Source: Bacteriovoracaceae bacterium (GTDB lineage Bacteria; Bdellovibrionota; UBA2394). From it: a stretch of DNA of 35,300 nucleotides. The stretch covers positions 1 through 35,300 of the forward strand of contig JAQBPA010000029.1 in NCBI GenBank assembly GCA_028287765.1, read 5' to 3'. This document shows positions 25,402 to 32,152 of the stretch, piece by piece. Under the pieces are notes generated by a model. The model saw only the letters and a list, made by a program, of their open reading frames with translations, searched no databases and was not told the DNA's origin. The number at the start of each line of letters is the position of its first letter. Position 1 is the first letter of the stretch. The translations under genes and the position numbers were made by a program.

Positions 25402-26895
25402 TTAATTCCGCACCATCGAAGTCCTTCGGACGTCGCGATACGAAAAATCCCAAAACTTTATGCTTAGACCTCCTTCATTTTTTATGTGAAGACCTGGTCG
25501 ATACCAAGTTGTGAAAACTGGATAAAAAAGAGGAATCGCAGGAGCGTCTTTAAAGAACGCAGCCTCCATTTTATTTAAAATTTCGATTTGCTCGCCCTTC
25601 TCTGTCTTGTTTTGATATTTCAAAAATAGATGAGATAAATTTTTATTCTGATATCCCTGCAATCGCTGACTTAATCCATTGGCATAGACGACGAATGATG
25701 TTGATGGATCAAAATTAGTTGGAGCTTCACCCTTTAAAATCATATCGACCTTTCGAAGGCGAATATCGCGAAGCATTGCATCAAACGGCATGGATTTTAT
25801 TTCCAACGTAAGGCCGATATTCTTAAACGCATCGATCAAATATTTATCCAATATCTGAGAATCTTTTGAAGTCTCTCTAATGCCGAGGATCACTTTTCTT
25901 TCAGTTTTTTTTGTATTCTTAGAGATAATTTCACGAGCTTTCTTCACGTTAAAAGGATGTCTTTTACTTGTGTATCCGACATAACCACTGGGAATCATCC
26001 CACCGGCTGGAATCCCCTCTCCCTCAAATTTTTTTTGCAGCTCGTCGATGTTAATAGCGTTGGCTACCGCTAAACGGTTTTCCCTATTTTTAAAAATTCC
26101 CCGCGCGCATTGAAATACTAAGGTGTATGTTCCAGCAAGTTTTTGTATGTAAGAGCTGTTTGATAGAAGCGCCTTCGAGACCTCGGAATCAAGATTGCTA
26201 ATTGTGTCAATGCCTCCTGATAAAAATATCTTCAGCTGGTTTTCTGGTTTAATTTTTTTATAAACTATTTTTTCGAATTGGGCTTGAGCATCAAATCTTT
26301 CGGTCACGATCTTATCGTTATTAATTTCAGTAATCTTATACGGTCCAGTGCCAATGTATCGACCGTTAACTTTTTTCATAACGCTCGCCTCTGCACTTGC
26401 CAAATTCTTCATAAGAAGTTCAAAATTTTTATTTTTAAGTTTTAGAACAAAACGAGTGGGACTCAGAATTTTAAAACCAGAACAAGACTTTCTTTCCATG
26501 CAATCTTCAAAAGCTTCTAATTGAGATGTAAATTTGCCTTTATTCTTAGCACTTCTTACGAACGAGTTAAGAATATCCAACGAAGTCACCAGAGAGCCGT
26601 CGTGAAATCTCTTTTCTGATCCGATTTCAAATTCAATTTCGTTTCGATCACTAATAACCCTCCAGGAAGTAGAAAGCTCCGGCACAGGTGCAAGGCGCTC
26701 ATCGAGACTTACAAGACGATCAAAAACGTTATCGACCACCTTATTTCCATTGATATCATCGCCGTATTTAAGTTCAAGATCTGGAATCGCCGTGATTGGA
26801 ACATTAAGGACGCCAATTTCACTCGTTTGAACATTCGATTTAGTGCAACTTGCAAAAACGAATGCAAAAAATAAAATGAGTGAAGTTCGCTTCAT
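25402..26895 (-). CDS. Oligopeptide-binding-type lipoprotein (SBP_bac_5 / DppA-OppA family)
   Basis: 497 residues. A lipoprotein signal (MKRTSLILFFAFVFASC, Cys17) is followed by the hallmarks of family-5 solute-binding proteins: FHDGSLVTSLDILNSF (97-112), GTGPYKI (182-188) and the usual C-terminal 'aipLfyP' region (APAIPLFYP). Such proteins bind peptides or small ligands for ABC importers, but no permease or ATPase genes are present. It overlaps the preceding 73-residue gene by 4 nt and is followed at 18 nt by the peptide ORF. In this setting a role as periplasmic ligand receptor feeding the histidine kinase is likely (inference), as known for binding proteins that partner with sensor kinases. 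Confidence 0.88.
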   Translation of the reverse strand: MKRTSLILFFAFVFASCTKSNVQTSEIGVLNVPITAIPDLELKYGDDINGNKVVDNVFDRLVSLDERLAPVPELSTSWRVISDRNEIEFEIGSEKRFHDGSLVTSLDILNSFVRSAKNKGKFTSQLEAFEDCMERKSCSGFKILSPTRFVLKLKNKNFELLMKNLASAEASVMKKVNGRYIGTGPYKITEINNDKIVTERFDAQAQFEKIVYKKIKPENQLKIFLSGGIDTISNLDSEVSKALLSNSSYIQKLAGTYTLVFQCARGIFKNRENRLAVANAINIDELQKKFEGEGIPAGGMIPSGYVGYTSKRHPFNVKKAREIISKNTKKTERKVILGIRETSKDSQILDKYLIDAFKNIGLTLEIKSMPFDAMLRDIRLRKVDMILKGEAPTNFDPSTSFVVYANGLSQRLQGYQNKNLSHLFLKYQNKTEKGEQIEILNKMEAAFFKDAPAIPLFYPVFTTWYRPGLHIKNEGGLSIKFWDFSYRDVRRTSMVRN

Positions 26896-27113
26896 TCCGA
26901 ACCTTCATCAAATTTGTCGATGTACTTGGCTCGGATTTCTTTCCATCGCTCTCGCAAAATATCTGCTCTAGGCGCAGCGACATTCATGGCAGCCTTACAG
27001 TAGGAGAGATCAGAATGAAGATTTGAATTCACAAGCTCGACGGCATTTAGAATGCCATGGAGTTCGGATTGAAAATCATGAAGTAAATCGCTCTTTGAAA
27101 CTCGATCGCTCAT
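26892..27113 (-). CDS. Small protein with a histidine-kinase H-box-like helix
   Basis: 73 residues, all helical. The segment LLHDFQSELHGILNAVELV (about 10-28) resembles the first helix of a histidine-kinase dimerisation domain, in which H-[DE]-[LF]-x3-L-x2-I surrounds the phosphorylated histidine (here His12). No ATPase domain follows. It could be a stand-alone phosphotransfer or kinase-interacting protein linking the hybrid kinase and the regulator. It overlaps the response regulator gene and the binding-protein gene by 4 nt each. The H-box reading is an inference from a short match. Confidence 0.65.
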   Translation of the reverse strand: MSDRVSKSDLLHDFQSELHGILNAVELVNSNLHSDLSYCKAAMNVAAPRADILRERWKEIRAKYIDKFDEGSE

Positions 27114-28477
27114 ATGGAACTTCCTAAAAGGCCCGCCAGAAGATTTTGTGCTTTTTTCTGACCTACCCCCAAATGTCGCATAAGCGGACGGATCGGACGT
27201 GCTTTTCCGACCTTCTTAATAAAATGCTCAACAACTTCTCTTTCAATCTCCAAAATGAAAGTTTTAAGTCCAACTTCTTCTACGAGCTTCGCTTGTTTTG
27301 GTGTCAGAACTTTATAGGAATATTTTTCCTCGTATTCATTTTTAACAATTTTTTCGGGAAGATCTTCGGTTGAAAAAATGGGCTTCTTACTTTTTCTCTT
27401 TGACTCCCAAAAATCAAAAAACTCTCGCTCATTTCCAGGCCAATCGTAATTCACTAAAGCTTTTCGAGCATTGGCCCGAATCACCATGCCCCGACCACCA
27501 CCGAAATTTCTTTGAACATGGTCTAAAAGCAGTTCAATATCTCGCGGACGTTCTCTTAAAGATTTGAAATGGACAGTCAGGCCTGCAATTCGATTATAAA
27601 AGTCTTGTCGAAATTCTTTCGCAGCCATTTTTTCGTAGAGATCCTCGCAGGTCGCAGTGATCAACTTAAAATCTGAATGAAGCATCTTCTCCGATCCAAG
27701 CGGTGAATAATTTCCATTTGCCAATGAAACGAGTAACGATTTTTGCATTCTAATACCGATCGTTCCGATTTCATCGATGAACAGCGTTCCGCCATTTGCT
27801 TGGCCAAGCAATCCTACTCGTTTCTTTTTTCCGTCCGTGAATGAGCCCGCTTCATGTCCAAAAAGTTCTGATTGAAGGGTACTGTCTTGGAGTCCCTCGG
27901 GACTGAACTCGACATATTTATCGCGTGTTCCGTGCCATCCTTCGTGAAGAGTTTTCGCAAGTACGCTCTTCCCACAACCCGAAGGACCCGAAATGTGAAG
28001 AGAAACTTTGGTGCCGAGATTATCGACAAGAATTTCATATTGCTTCAGATGATCTGGATCTTGGGTGAGAAATTTTTGAGCAATTAATTTTCGAACGCGA
28101 ATCTTTTGGTCCGAGCCAACACAATTTTGAAGAATCTCCTCAATCGCTGCGAGTTTGAACGGCTTCGTAAGGTAATCGTCGCATTCATTTTTATAACCTT
28201 CTTCGACATATTCTTCTTCTCGATGCCCCGAAAGAATGACACTATAAATTCCTTTTCTTTTGAGATCTGGAATCAATTCAAATCCGGCTCGTCGCTCTTC
28301 GAGATCAACGTCGATAAAGGAGACATCGAACGCCTGCCGAGTGACCTGCTCTCTCGCTTGCGATCTCGATACCGCATAGTGAACCTCGTGACCAAGGTCA
28401 GTAAGTTGCTTCGTCAGATTATTTCGCTGAAGTTCGTCGTCTTCGATAATGAGAATTTTGAGATGCGACTTTTTCAC
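27110..28477 (-). CDS. NtrC-type response regulator with variant GAFTGA loop
   Basis: 455 residues. The receiver domain (1-120) has Glu12-Asp13-Asp14, phospho-acceptor Asp56 (SFIDVDL) and Lys105 (LTKPFK). The AAA+ domain has Walker A GPSGCGKS (164-171), Walker B TLFIDE (231-236) and the sensor motif YDWPGNEREF (344-353). The C-terminus (RPLMRHLGVGQKKAQNLL) is a Fis-like helix-turn-helix. The sigma-54-contacting loop, normally GAFTGA, reads GSFTDG (211-216). The conserved Thr is kept, but two other positions are changed. The start is GTG with GAAGGAG 5 nt upstream. First gene of the operon. It is the obvious activator for the sigma-54 promoters at 28811, 31067, 35168 and perhaps 15818. Confidence 0.9.
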   Translation of the reverse strand: MKKSHLKILIIEDDELQRNNLTKQLTDLGHEVHYAVSRSQAREQVTRQAFDVSFIDVDLEERRAGFELIPDLKRKGIYSVILSGHREEEYVEEGYKNECDDYLTKPFKLAAIEEILQNCVGSDQKIRVRKLIAQKFLTQDPDHLKQYEILVDNLGTKVSLHISGPSGCGKSVLAKTLHEGWHGTRDKYVEFSPEGLQDSTLQSELFGHEAGSFTDGKKKRVGLLGQANGGTLFIDEIGTIGIRMQKSLLVSLANGNYSPLGSEKMLHSDFKLITATCEDLYEKMAAKEFRQDFYNRIAGLTVHFKSLRERPRDIELLLDHVQRNFGGGRGMVIRANARKALVNYDWPGNEREFFDFWESKRKSKKPIFSTEDLPEKIVKNEYEEKYSYKVLTPKQAKLVEEVGLKTFILEIEREVVEHFIKKVGKARPIRPLMRHLGVGQKKAQNLLAGLLGSSI

Positions 28478-28500
28478 GTGGGCTCCTTCAAAGTTGGGGC

Positions 28501-28528
28501 TTTATAGCAGAAAATCTGTATCCGTAAA
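28501..28528 (-). promoter_or_regulatory. Predicted sigma-70 promoter of the signalling operon
   Basis: On the minus strand TTTACG (complement of 28523-28528), 16 bases, then TATAAA (complement of 28501-28506). Transcription would start near 28494, 17 nt before the GTG of the response regulator. Confidence 0.45.
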
Positions 28529-28540
28529 GATGGCCCTGAG

Positions 28541-28548
28541 GAATACAC
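28541..28548. promoter_or_regulatory. Half-site GAATACAC next to the operon promoter
   Basis: GAATACAC is the half-site of the palindrome at 28574-28592 and stands 13 bp upstream of the predicted -35 element of the signalling operon. It would be in place for autoregulation (inference). Confidence 0.35.
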
Positions 28549-28573
28549 TTGGAAAACGCGGCTGTATGCCTGG

Positions 28574-28592
28574 GTGTATTCAAGGGAATACG
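28574..28592. promoter_or_regulatory. Palindromic operator, candidate response-regulator binding site
   Basis: GTGTATTCAAGGGAATACG contains the perfect inverted repeat GTATTC-N4-GAATAC. A near copy (GTGTATTTTTAGGAATACG) lies upstream of the second sigma-54 promoter at 30940-30958. Its centre is about 250 bp upstream of the expected start of 28839-30200, an enhancer-like distance. Confidence 0.6.
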
Positions 28593-28672
28593 TCGTAGTG
28601 TTTAGCGGTCCAAATAAGAGATTATCGATAGCTTGGGTTATATCGAAGCTGATTCTTCGCTGACGACTTCTA

Positions 28673-28728
28673 CCTTGAAATGTCCAAGCAGAATTGAGCG
28701 AATATGTAAAAACATAGTCATTTCAAGG
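28673..28728. repeat. Inverted repeat upstream of a sigma-54 promoter
   Basis: CCTTGAAATG (28673-28682) and its exact complement CATTTCAAGG (28719-28728) enclose 36 bases. These contain a second hairpin TATGT-AAAA-ACATA (28703-28716). The element lies between the operator at 28574 and the -24 element at 28811, so it may be a further regulator or architectural-protein site. Confidence 0.5.
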
Positions 28729-28810
28729 GTCGAGTTAGGCACAGTATTTGTTACATAAACGAGTTTGGACGATAGCCATGCATAAAAACCCGATAAGAAA
28801 GAATTGGTTT

Positions 28811-28826
28811 TGGCACGAGTTTTGCA
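28811..28826 (+). promoter_or_regulatory. Consensus sigma-54 promoter for 28839-30200
   Basis: TGGCACGAGTTTTGCA is a full match to TGGCACG-N4-TTGCW. Transcription is expected at about 28837, only two bases before the GTG of the gene. Confidence 0.88.
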
Positions 28827-28838
28827 CTATTCACCTTC

Positions 28839-30200
28839 GTGATCAGATTTCGACCGCTCTTCATCTCGGCTGCTTCATTTTTTGTTTTGATTTCGAGCTT
28901 CCCATTTTCGATTTCGGCAAAAGATCCTGAAAATAATTCGCTGTGCAAAGAAACACTTGCTCGATTATTTAGAGAATACAGCCATCTAGAAAGCGAGCCT
29001 CTAACTTCTCAGAAATCTTATATAGTTCTTACGCGCGACGAAAAGGGGTCCCAACTCTTTCGTGGGAAATTTACACACGTGAAAGCCGATCATATTTATT
29101 TTAAAGACCTTGAGCCTATTACAATTTATGGAAAGGATTCAGACCACTATGGGCAATTCAAAGTAGAAAAAGATCGGCAAATTGAAGGCGACATTTCATT
29201 AAGTAAGGTCGTCCATATATCTCCAGCGGAAGTAACCTGGGATCGTTCAATGTTTGGAAATCGTTTGCTAAAGAACAGGTTTATCCTTTTGACTATTGGT
29301 TTTCCCTTTCTATGTTTTCTTCATCTCCTCGATATGTATAAATTGCTTCTGGATCCTTTCATTCCGATTCAAGAGCTTGGCTCCACAAAGGGAGGAGTGC
29401 GATTGACCGCAGGATTTCCCTATCGCAAACAATCTCTACAAAATCGAAGCGCACAACTCATCAAAGAAATAGAAAAGTTTGAAGAGTTTAGTCATGATGC
29501 TGGATTCAATTCCAACTCAGGCGTTCTCCTTACCATCCGGAGATTTGCGTTTCCTTGCTCTGAATCTGGAGTAGGCAGATATATTCGTGCCGCCAATTTA
29601 GCCTCGGTGAAAGCCAAAATTGATCTGAATTTTAACAAACATTATGACTCAAAATATGATTTCCCTTCAACGTCGCTCGCTTTGCACGAAATCGTTCACA
29701 CCATAACCCTTAGGCAACTTAATTTTGGAAAGGATGGCGAAACCTTTCATAAAAAAATTCTTAACGAAGCTCTGTCTGATTTTATTCCAGCTCTTTTTCT
29801 TAATGATCCGAAGATCGTAACAACAAAAACCGTCCTGAGGGACATCGAAGATCCATTTAACAAAAATGCCGTGGATCGTCTGATTCTGTCGCTTTCAGAT
29901 CCACTCATAGCAACTAGCGATGACGAACATCTCCTCAGCCTTCCTATTTCAAATCTTTTCTGGTCGCTTCGAACATTTTTAGATCCACGAGTCCATCCTG
30001 GGGTTTTGCAGAAATATTCTAAAGCCATCATGTTAAGCATCACTGAAAAGGATTTCGACTCTCGACCGCAGTTTTATAAAACCATCCTAAACGAAACGAT
30101 AAAATTCTTTTCTATGAATTCGTCTCGAGACGAAATCTATAAAATTGTCGATGCGAATGCGAAAAAAATGGCGCTCGTTCTTAGTCGAGATACTCATTAA
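28839..30200 (+). CDS. Exported thermolysin-like HExxH metallopeptidase
   Basis: 453 residues. The signal peptide (MIRFRPLFISAASFFVLISS) is followed by an early cysteine (NNSLCKETL). A small beta-rich domain (about 58-130) and a membrane helix (about 147-170) come next. The catalytic region has HEIVH (283-287) in LALHEIVHTI and NEALSD (309-314) 21 residues later, which correspond to the zinc ligands and NExxSD motif of gluzincins such as thermolysin. The enzyme is therefore likely tethered to the inner membrane and acts in the periplasm. GTG is the only start that keeps the signal peptide; it has no ribosome binding site and lies 12 nt after the -12 element. The target is unknown. Confidence 0.8.
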   Translation: MIRFRPLFISAASFFVLISSFPFSISAKDPENNSLCKETLARLFREYSHLESEPLTSQKSYIVLTRDEKGSQLFRGKFTHVKADHIYFKDLEPITIYGKDSDHYGQFKVEKDRQIEGDISLSKVVHISPAEVTWDRSMFGNRLLKNRFILLTIGFPFLCFLHLLDMYKLLLDPFIPIQELGSTKGGVRLTAGFPYRKQSLQNRSAQLIKEIEKFEEFSHDAGFNSNSGVLLTIRRFAFPCSESGVGRYIRAANLASVKAKIDLNFNKHYDSKYDFPSTSLALHEIVHTITLRQLNFGKDGETFHKKILNEALSDFIPALFLNDPKIVTTKTVLRDIEDPFNKNAVDRLILSLSDPLIATSDDEHLLSLPISNLFWSLRTFLDPRVHPGVLQKYSKAIMLSITEKDFDSRPQFYKTILNETIKFFSMNSSRDEIYKIVDANAKKMALVLSRDTH

Positions 30201-30293
30201 TCGTACGCCCAATTACCCTTAGATATTCTAGGTCTTGAAACTGAAACGAAGAATGAGCCTGTGCTCCACCTTGTTTTGAAGCATTTGCATGGA

Positions 30294-30322
30294 TTGACAC
30301 GGATTGGCATCATTGCTACGAA
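30294..30322 (+). promoter_or_regulatory. Possible sigma-70 promoter for 30344-30793
   Basis: A perfect -35 TTGACA is followed after 17 bases by a weak -10 (TACGAA), 21 nt before the ATG. The -10 match is only three of six, so this is tentative. Confidence 0.35.
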
Positions 30323-30343
30323 AGCTAAGATTTAGGAGAACTT

Positions 30344-30793
30344 ATGAAAACGATTTACACACTCACTTTCTTGATTTTAACCCTGTTCAGCGGGCCCGAT
30401 TCTCAGGCCTCAACATCCGAAGTCACCGCACAATGGACCTGTAAGCCTGAGCTCGTGGAATATGTTATGCAACCAGGCGGAAGCTGTGGCGCAAATACTT
30501 GCTATGAAGTCCTTATTTATTCCGAAGGTGTTTTAGTGGATCGAGAATTTTTTGGGGTGAATAAGGAGGCAGCGCAGTCACGGCTAAATGTTCTCGAACG
30601 AACCAAGAAAGCGGCCATCGATAAAAATCAGGAGTTCCAGTTTACAAAGTTTAAAATAAAGCATTGGTACGGAGATGGTTCTATTTTGACTTGGAAAATC
30701 AAAGATAAGGATGATCCCGCTGCTTTAAGAGCAAAAATCGCGGAGCTTCAAAAAAAACTTGAAGAATTAGAAGCAGGGCAAACGAAAAAATAG
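30344..30793 (+). CDS. Small exported protein with C-terminal coiled coil
   Basis: 149 residues with a signal peptide (MKTIYTLTFLILTLFSGPDSQA). The domain contains three cysteines (WTCKPEL, GSCGANTCYEV). The C-terminal helix has regular heptads (ALRAKIAELQKKLEELEAG), suggesting an oligomer. TAGGAG lies 6 nt before the ATG. It sits between two sigma-54-controlled units but has its own, probably sigma-70, promoter. Function unknown. Confidence 0.75.
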   Translation: MKTIYTLTFLILTLFSGPDSQASTSEVTAQWTCKPELVEYVMQPGGSCGANTCYEVLIYSEGVLVDREFFGVNKEAAQSRLNVLERTKKAAIDKNQEFQFTKFKIKHWYGDGSILTWKIKDKDDPAALRAKIAELQKKLEELEAGQTKK

Positions 30794-30939
30794 CGGTCGA
30801 ATAAACTCCCAAATCATCTCCGAGCCACCCCGATGAAATTAGCCATCGGTCTTCCGCGAAAACGGTTCTTCACAAAGACTTCCGACCCCCTGCTTCATTG
30901 CAAAAGCAAAACAGCGAAACATTCTGATTGCAGTCCCCT

Positions 30940-30958
30940 GTGTATTTTTAGGAATACG
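30940..30958. promoter_or_regulatory. Second copy of the palindromic operator
   Basis: GTGTATTTTTAGGAATACG is the counterpart of the site at 28574-28592, and the flanking CCTG is shared. The centre lies about 145 bp upstream of the expected start of the sigma-54 transcript, a normal enhancer position for an NtrC-type activator. Confidence 0.6.
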
Positions 30959-31066
30959 CTTTTGTGAATTTCAAAAAGTTACACTTATCGACATAAGTTC
31001 ATCCAAGATCCCGAATTGGTTTCTATTTTCTAAAATTATAGTCTGAAAAACCTTCTCATTTTTAGT

Positions 31067-31082
31067 TGGCACGGAAATTGCC
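31067..31082 (+). promoter_or_regulatory. Sigma-54 promoter of the 31128-34164 operon
   Basis: TGGCACGGAAATTGCC matches the consensus except for the last base. The start is expected near 31093. The sequence CCTTCGTG spans the start region here and at the promoter at 28811. Confidence 0.82.
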
Positions 31083-31127
31083 ATATAGCCTTCGTGTTTT
31101 TAAAAAAATTAATCACGGAGGTAAAAA

Positions 31128-31421
31128 ATGGACCAACAAAATCAAACCAAAACTCGTCGGAAAATAAAAAAGCCTGCCGAGGTTTTTAAAGTCTGCCCCA
31201 TTTGCGATTGCAGAAAACTTATTCGATTCGATGGCGAAGTCTTCTGCAATGGATGCGACTGGAACAGCGTTGAAATCAACGCAGTACTCTCAACAAGAGT
31301 CACCCGATCCTTGCAAGTCGAGAACCTTGAGTGCTCCCCATATATACCTGAGGGGGCTGCAAAACGGGCTGCAAATAGGCTGCAGCAAAAAAGTTTAAAT
31401 ATTTTAGGAGGGGCAATATGA
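31128..31421 (+). CDS. Zinc-ribbon protein
   Basis: 97 residues. A lysine/arginine-rich start (TKTRRKIKK) is followed by a C4 zinc ribbon: CPIC (Cys23, Cys26) and CNGC (Cys40, Cys43), the latter in FCNGCDW. The remaining 45 residues are helical. Such ribbons usually bind nucleic acid or RNA polymerase. It is the first gene of the sigma-54 operon, with an excellent ribosome binding site (GGAGG, 6 nt). Its stop overlaps the next start by 4 nt, which pairs it with a sigma-region-4-like protein. A role in transcription is inferred. Its 3' end contains the left copy of the GGCTGCA inverted repeat. Confidence 0.75.
   Translation: MDQQNQTKTRRKIKKPAEVFKVCPICDCRKLIRFDGEVFCNGCDWNSVEINAVLSTRVTRSLQVENLECSPYIPEGAAKRAANRLQQKSLNILGGAI
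31353..31384 (+). repeat. Left arm of a 32-bp inverted repeat (three GGCTGCA units)
   Basis: Three units of GGGCTGCAAA spaced 12-13 bp apart, within the zinc-ribbon gene. It matches the complement of 31879-31910 at 30 of 32 positions. Each arm overlaps the 3' part of a gene. Confidence 0.75.
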
Positions 31422-31987
31422 GCGACTTAAAAGATATTTTTAACCCTTGGCTAAATTCCGATGGAACAAGAAAAGCTGACGATGAGATTCGAAAAATATC
31501 TAAAGATTGGGATCCAGCAACTTGGGAGGCCTACCTTCAAACTCACGAGCGACGCTTAAAGGAAGTCCTTCTACACGGATCGAATGATATCGAAAATTTT
31601 TCAGTGAATGCCGTAGCCGTGCTTTTTGATATGGCCGAAAGCGAGTCAAATCCACATTTAAAACGGGCGGTTCAGATTGCTCTGAACAAACTTAGCAACC
31701 GAGAAAATCAAATTCTTCGATTGGTCTTTTGGGACGGCAAAACCACGCGAGATATTGCCGAAGAACTGAATATAAGCAGATTCAATGTCCGAAGGGCATT
31801 AGAAAGGGGTCTAATCAAAATTCGTGAAATATTCGTAGCGAATGAAATCCCAACTACCGCAGAAATTTCAAAAAATCTTGCAGCCCATTTGCAGCCCATT
31901 TTGCAGCCCCGCCGTTCTATAGGTAGGGACGGATACACGGCGAAAGAAACAAGTCTGCCATTAACCCCTGAAAGGGATATCACATGA
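31418..31987 (+). CDS. Sigma-region-4-like regulatory protein A
   Basis: 189 residues. The central segment (about 82-140) is a sigma-70 region 4 helix-turn-helix: LSNRENQILRLVFWDGKTTR, then DIAEELNISRFNVRRALERG and IKIRE. Regions 1-3 are missing; instead about 80 residues of acidic helical sequence precede it and about 45 residues of tail follow. It therefore cannot be an ordinary sigma factor. It may act as an anti-sigma-like, co-activator or DNA-binding protein, or form a split sigma factor with the protein at 32153-32557. The ribosome binding site AGGAGG is 6 nt upstream. It overlaps both neighbours by 4 nt. Confidence 0.8.
   Translation: MSDLKDIFNPWLNSDGTRKADDEIRKISKDWDPATWEAYLQTHERRLKEVLLHGSNDIENFSVNAVAVLFDMAESESNPHLKRAVQIALNKLSNRENQILRLVFWDGKTTRDIAEELNISRFNVRRALERGLIKIREIFVANEIPTTAEISKNLAAHLQPILQPRRSIGRDGYTAKETSLPLTPERDIT
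31879..31910 (-). repeat. Right arm of the 32-bp inverted repeat
   Basis: TGCAGCCC three times, inverted relative to 31353-31384, with 494 bp between the arms. It encodes the LAAHLQPILQP part of the sigma-4-like protein tail. Confidence 0.75.
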
Positions 31988-32151
31988 AAATAAATAATTT
32001 TTTTAGAATGATTACTCACGCTCTTTCGTCTTTTTGGAAATTTATATTTTCCGATCGGATCGACCGAGAACGCTTAAAACAGATTCGTCAGAAACACGCT
32101 GAACTTATTTACAACAGCAGATTCACAAACTTTCCGCCGAGGAATTTATAA
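31984..32151 (+). CDS. Small amphipathic/basic protein, 55 residues
   Basis: The ORF begins in an ATGA overlap with the sigma-region-4-like gene and ends one base before the next ATG. The N-terminal half is hydrophobic/aromatic (FFRMITHALSSFWKFIFS), the second half basic (DRERLKQIRQKHAELIY). It could be a membrane-associated peptide or a small partner of the regulators. The tight coupling on both sides makes it a real gene. No family is recognised. Confidence 0.7.
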   Translation: MKINNFFRMITHALSSFWKFIFSDRIDRERLKQIRQKHAELIYNSRFTNFPPRNL

Positions 32152-32152
32152 T

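Larger units (their letters stand above)
30794..31127 (+). promoter_or_regulatory. Regulatory gap upstream of the eight-gene operon
   Basis: No coding frame is seen. The gap holds a 6-bp hairpin (CCGATG/CATCGG, 30830-30849) without a T-run, the operator at 30940-30958 and the sigma-54 promoter at 31067-31082. Confidence 0.6.

Noticed and set aside
30303-30318. TGGCATCATTGCT as a sigma-54 promoter for 30344
   Set aside because: The -24/-12 spacing is three bases too short.
31094-31260. GTG within CCTTCGTG as the start of a leaderless gene
   Set aside because: The frame is different from the zinc-ribbon gene, has poor protein composition, and a strong ribosome binding site precedes the ATG at 31128.
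31353-31384. GGCTGCA triplet as a CRISPR-like or iteron array
   Set aside because: Units are only 12-13 bp apart with no spacers, lie within coding sequence, and occur only three times per arm.
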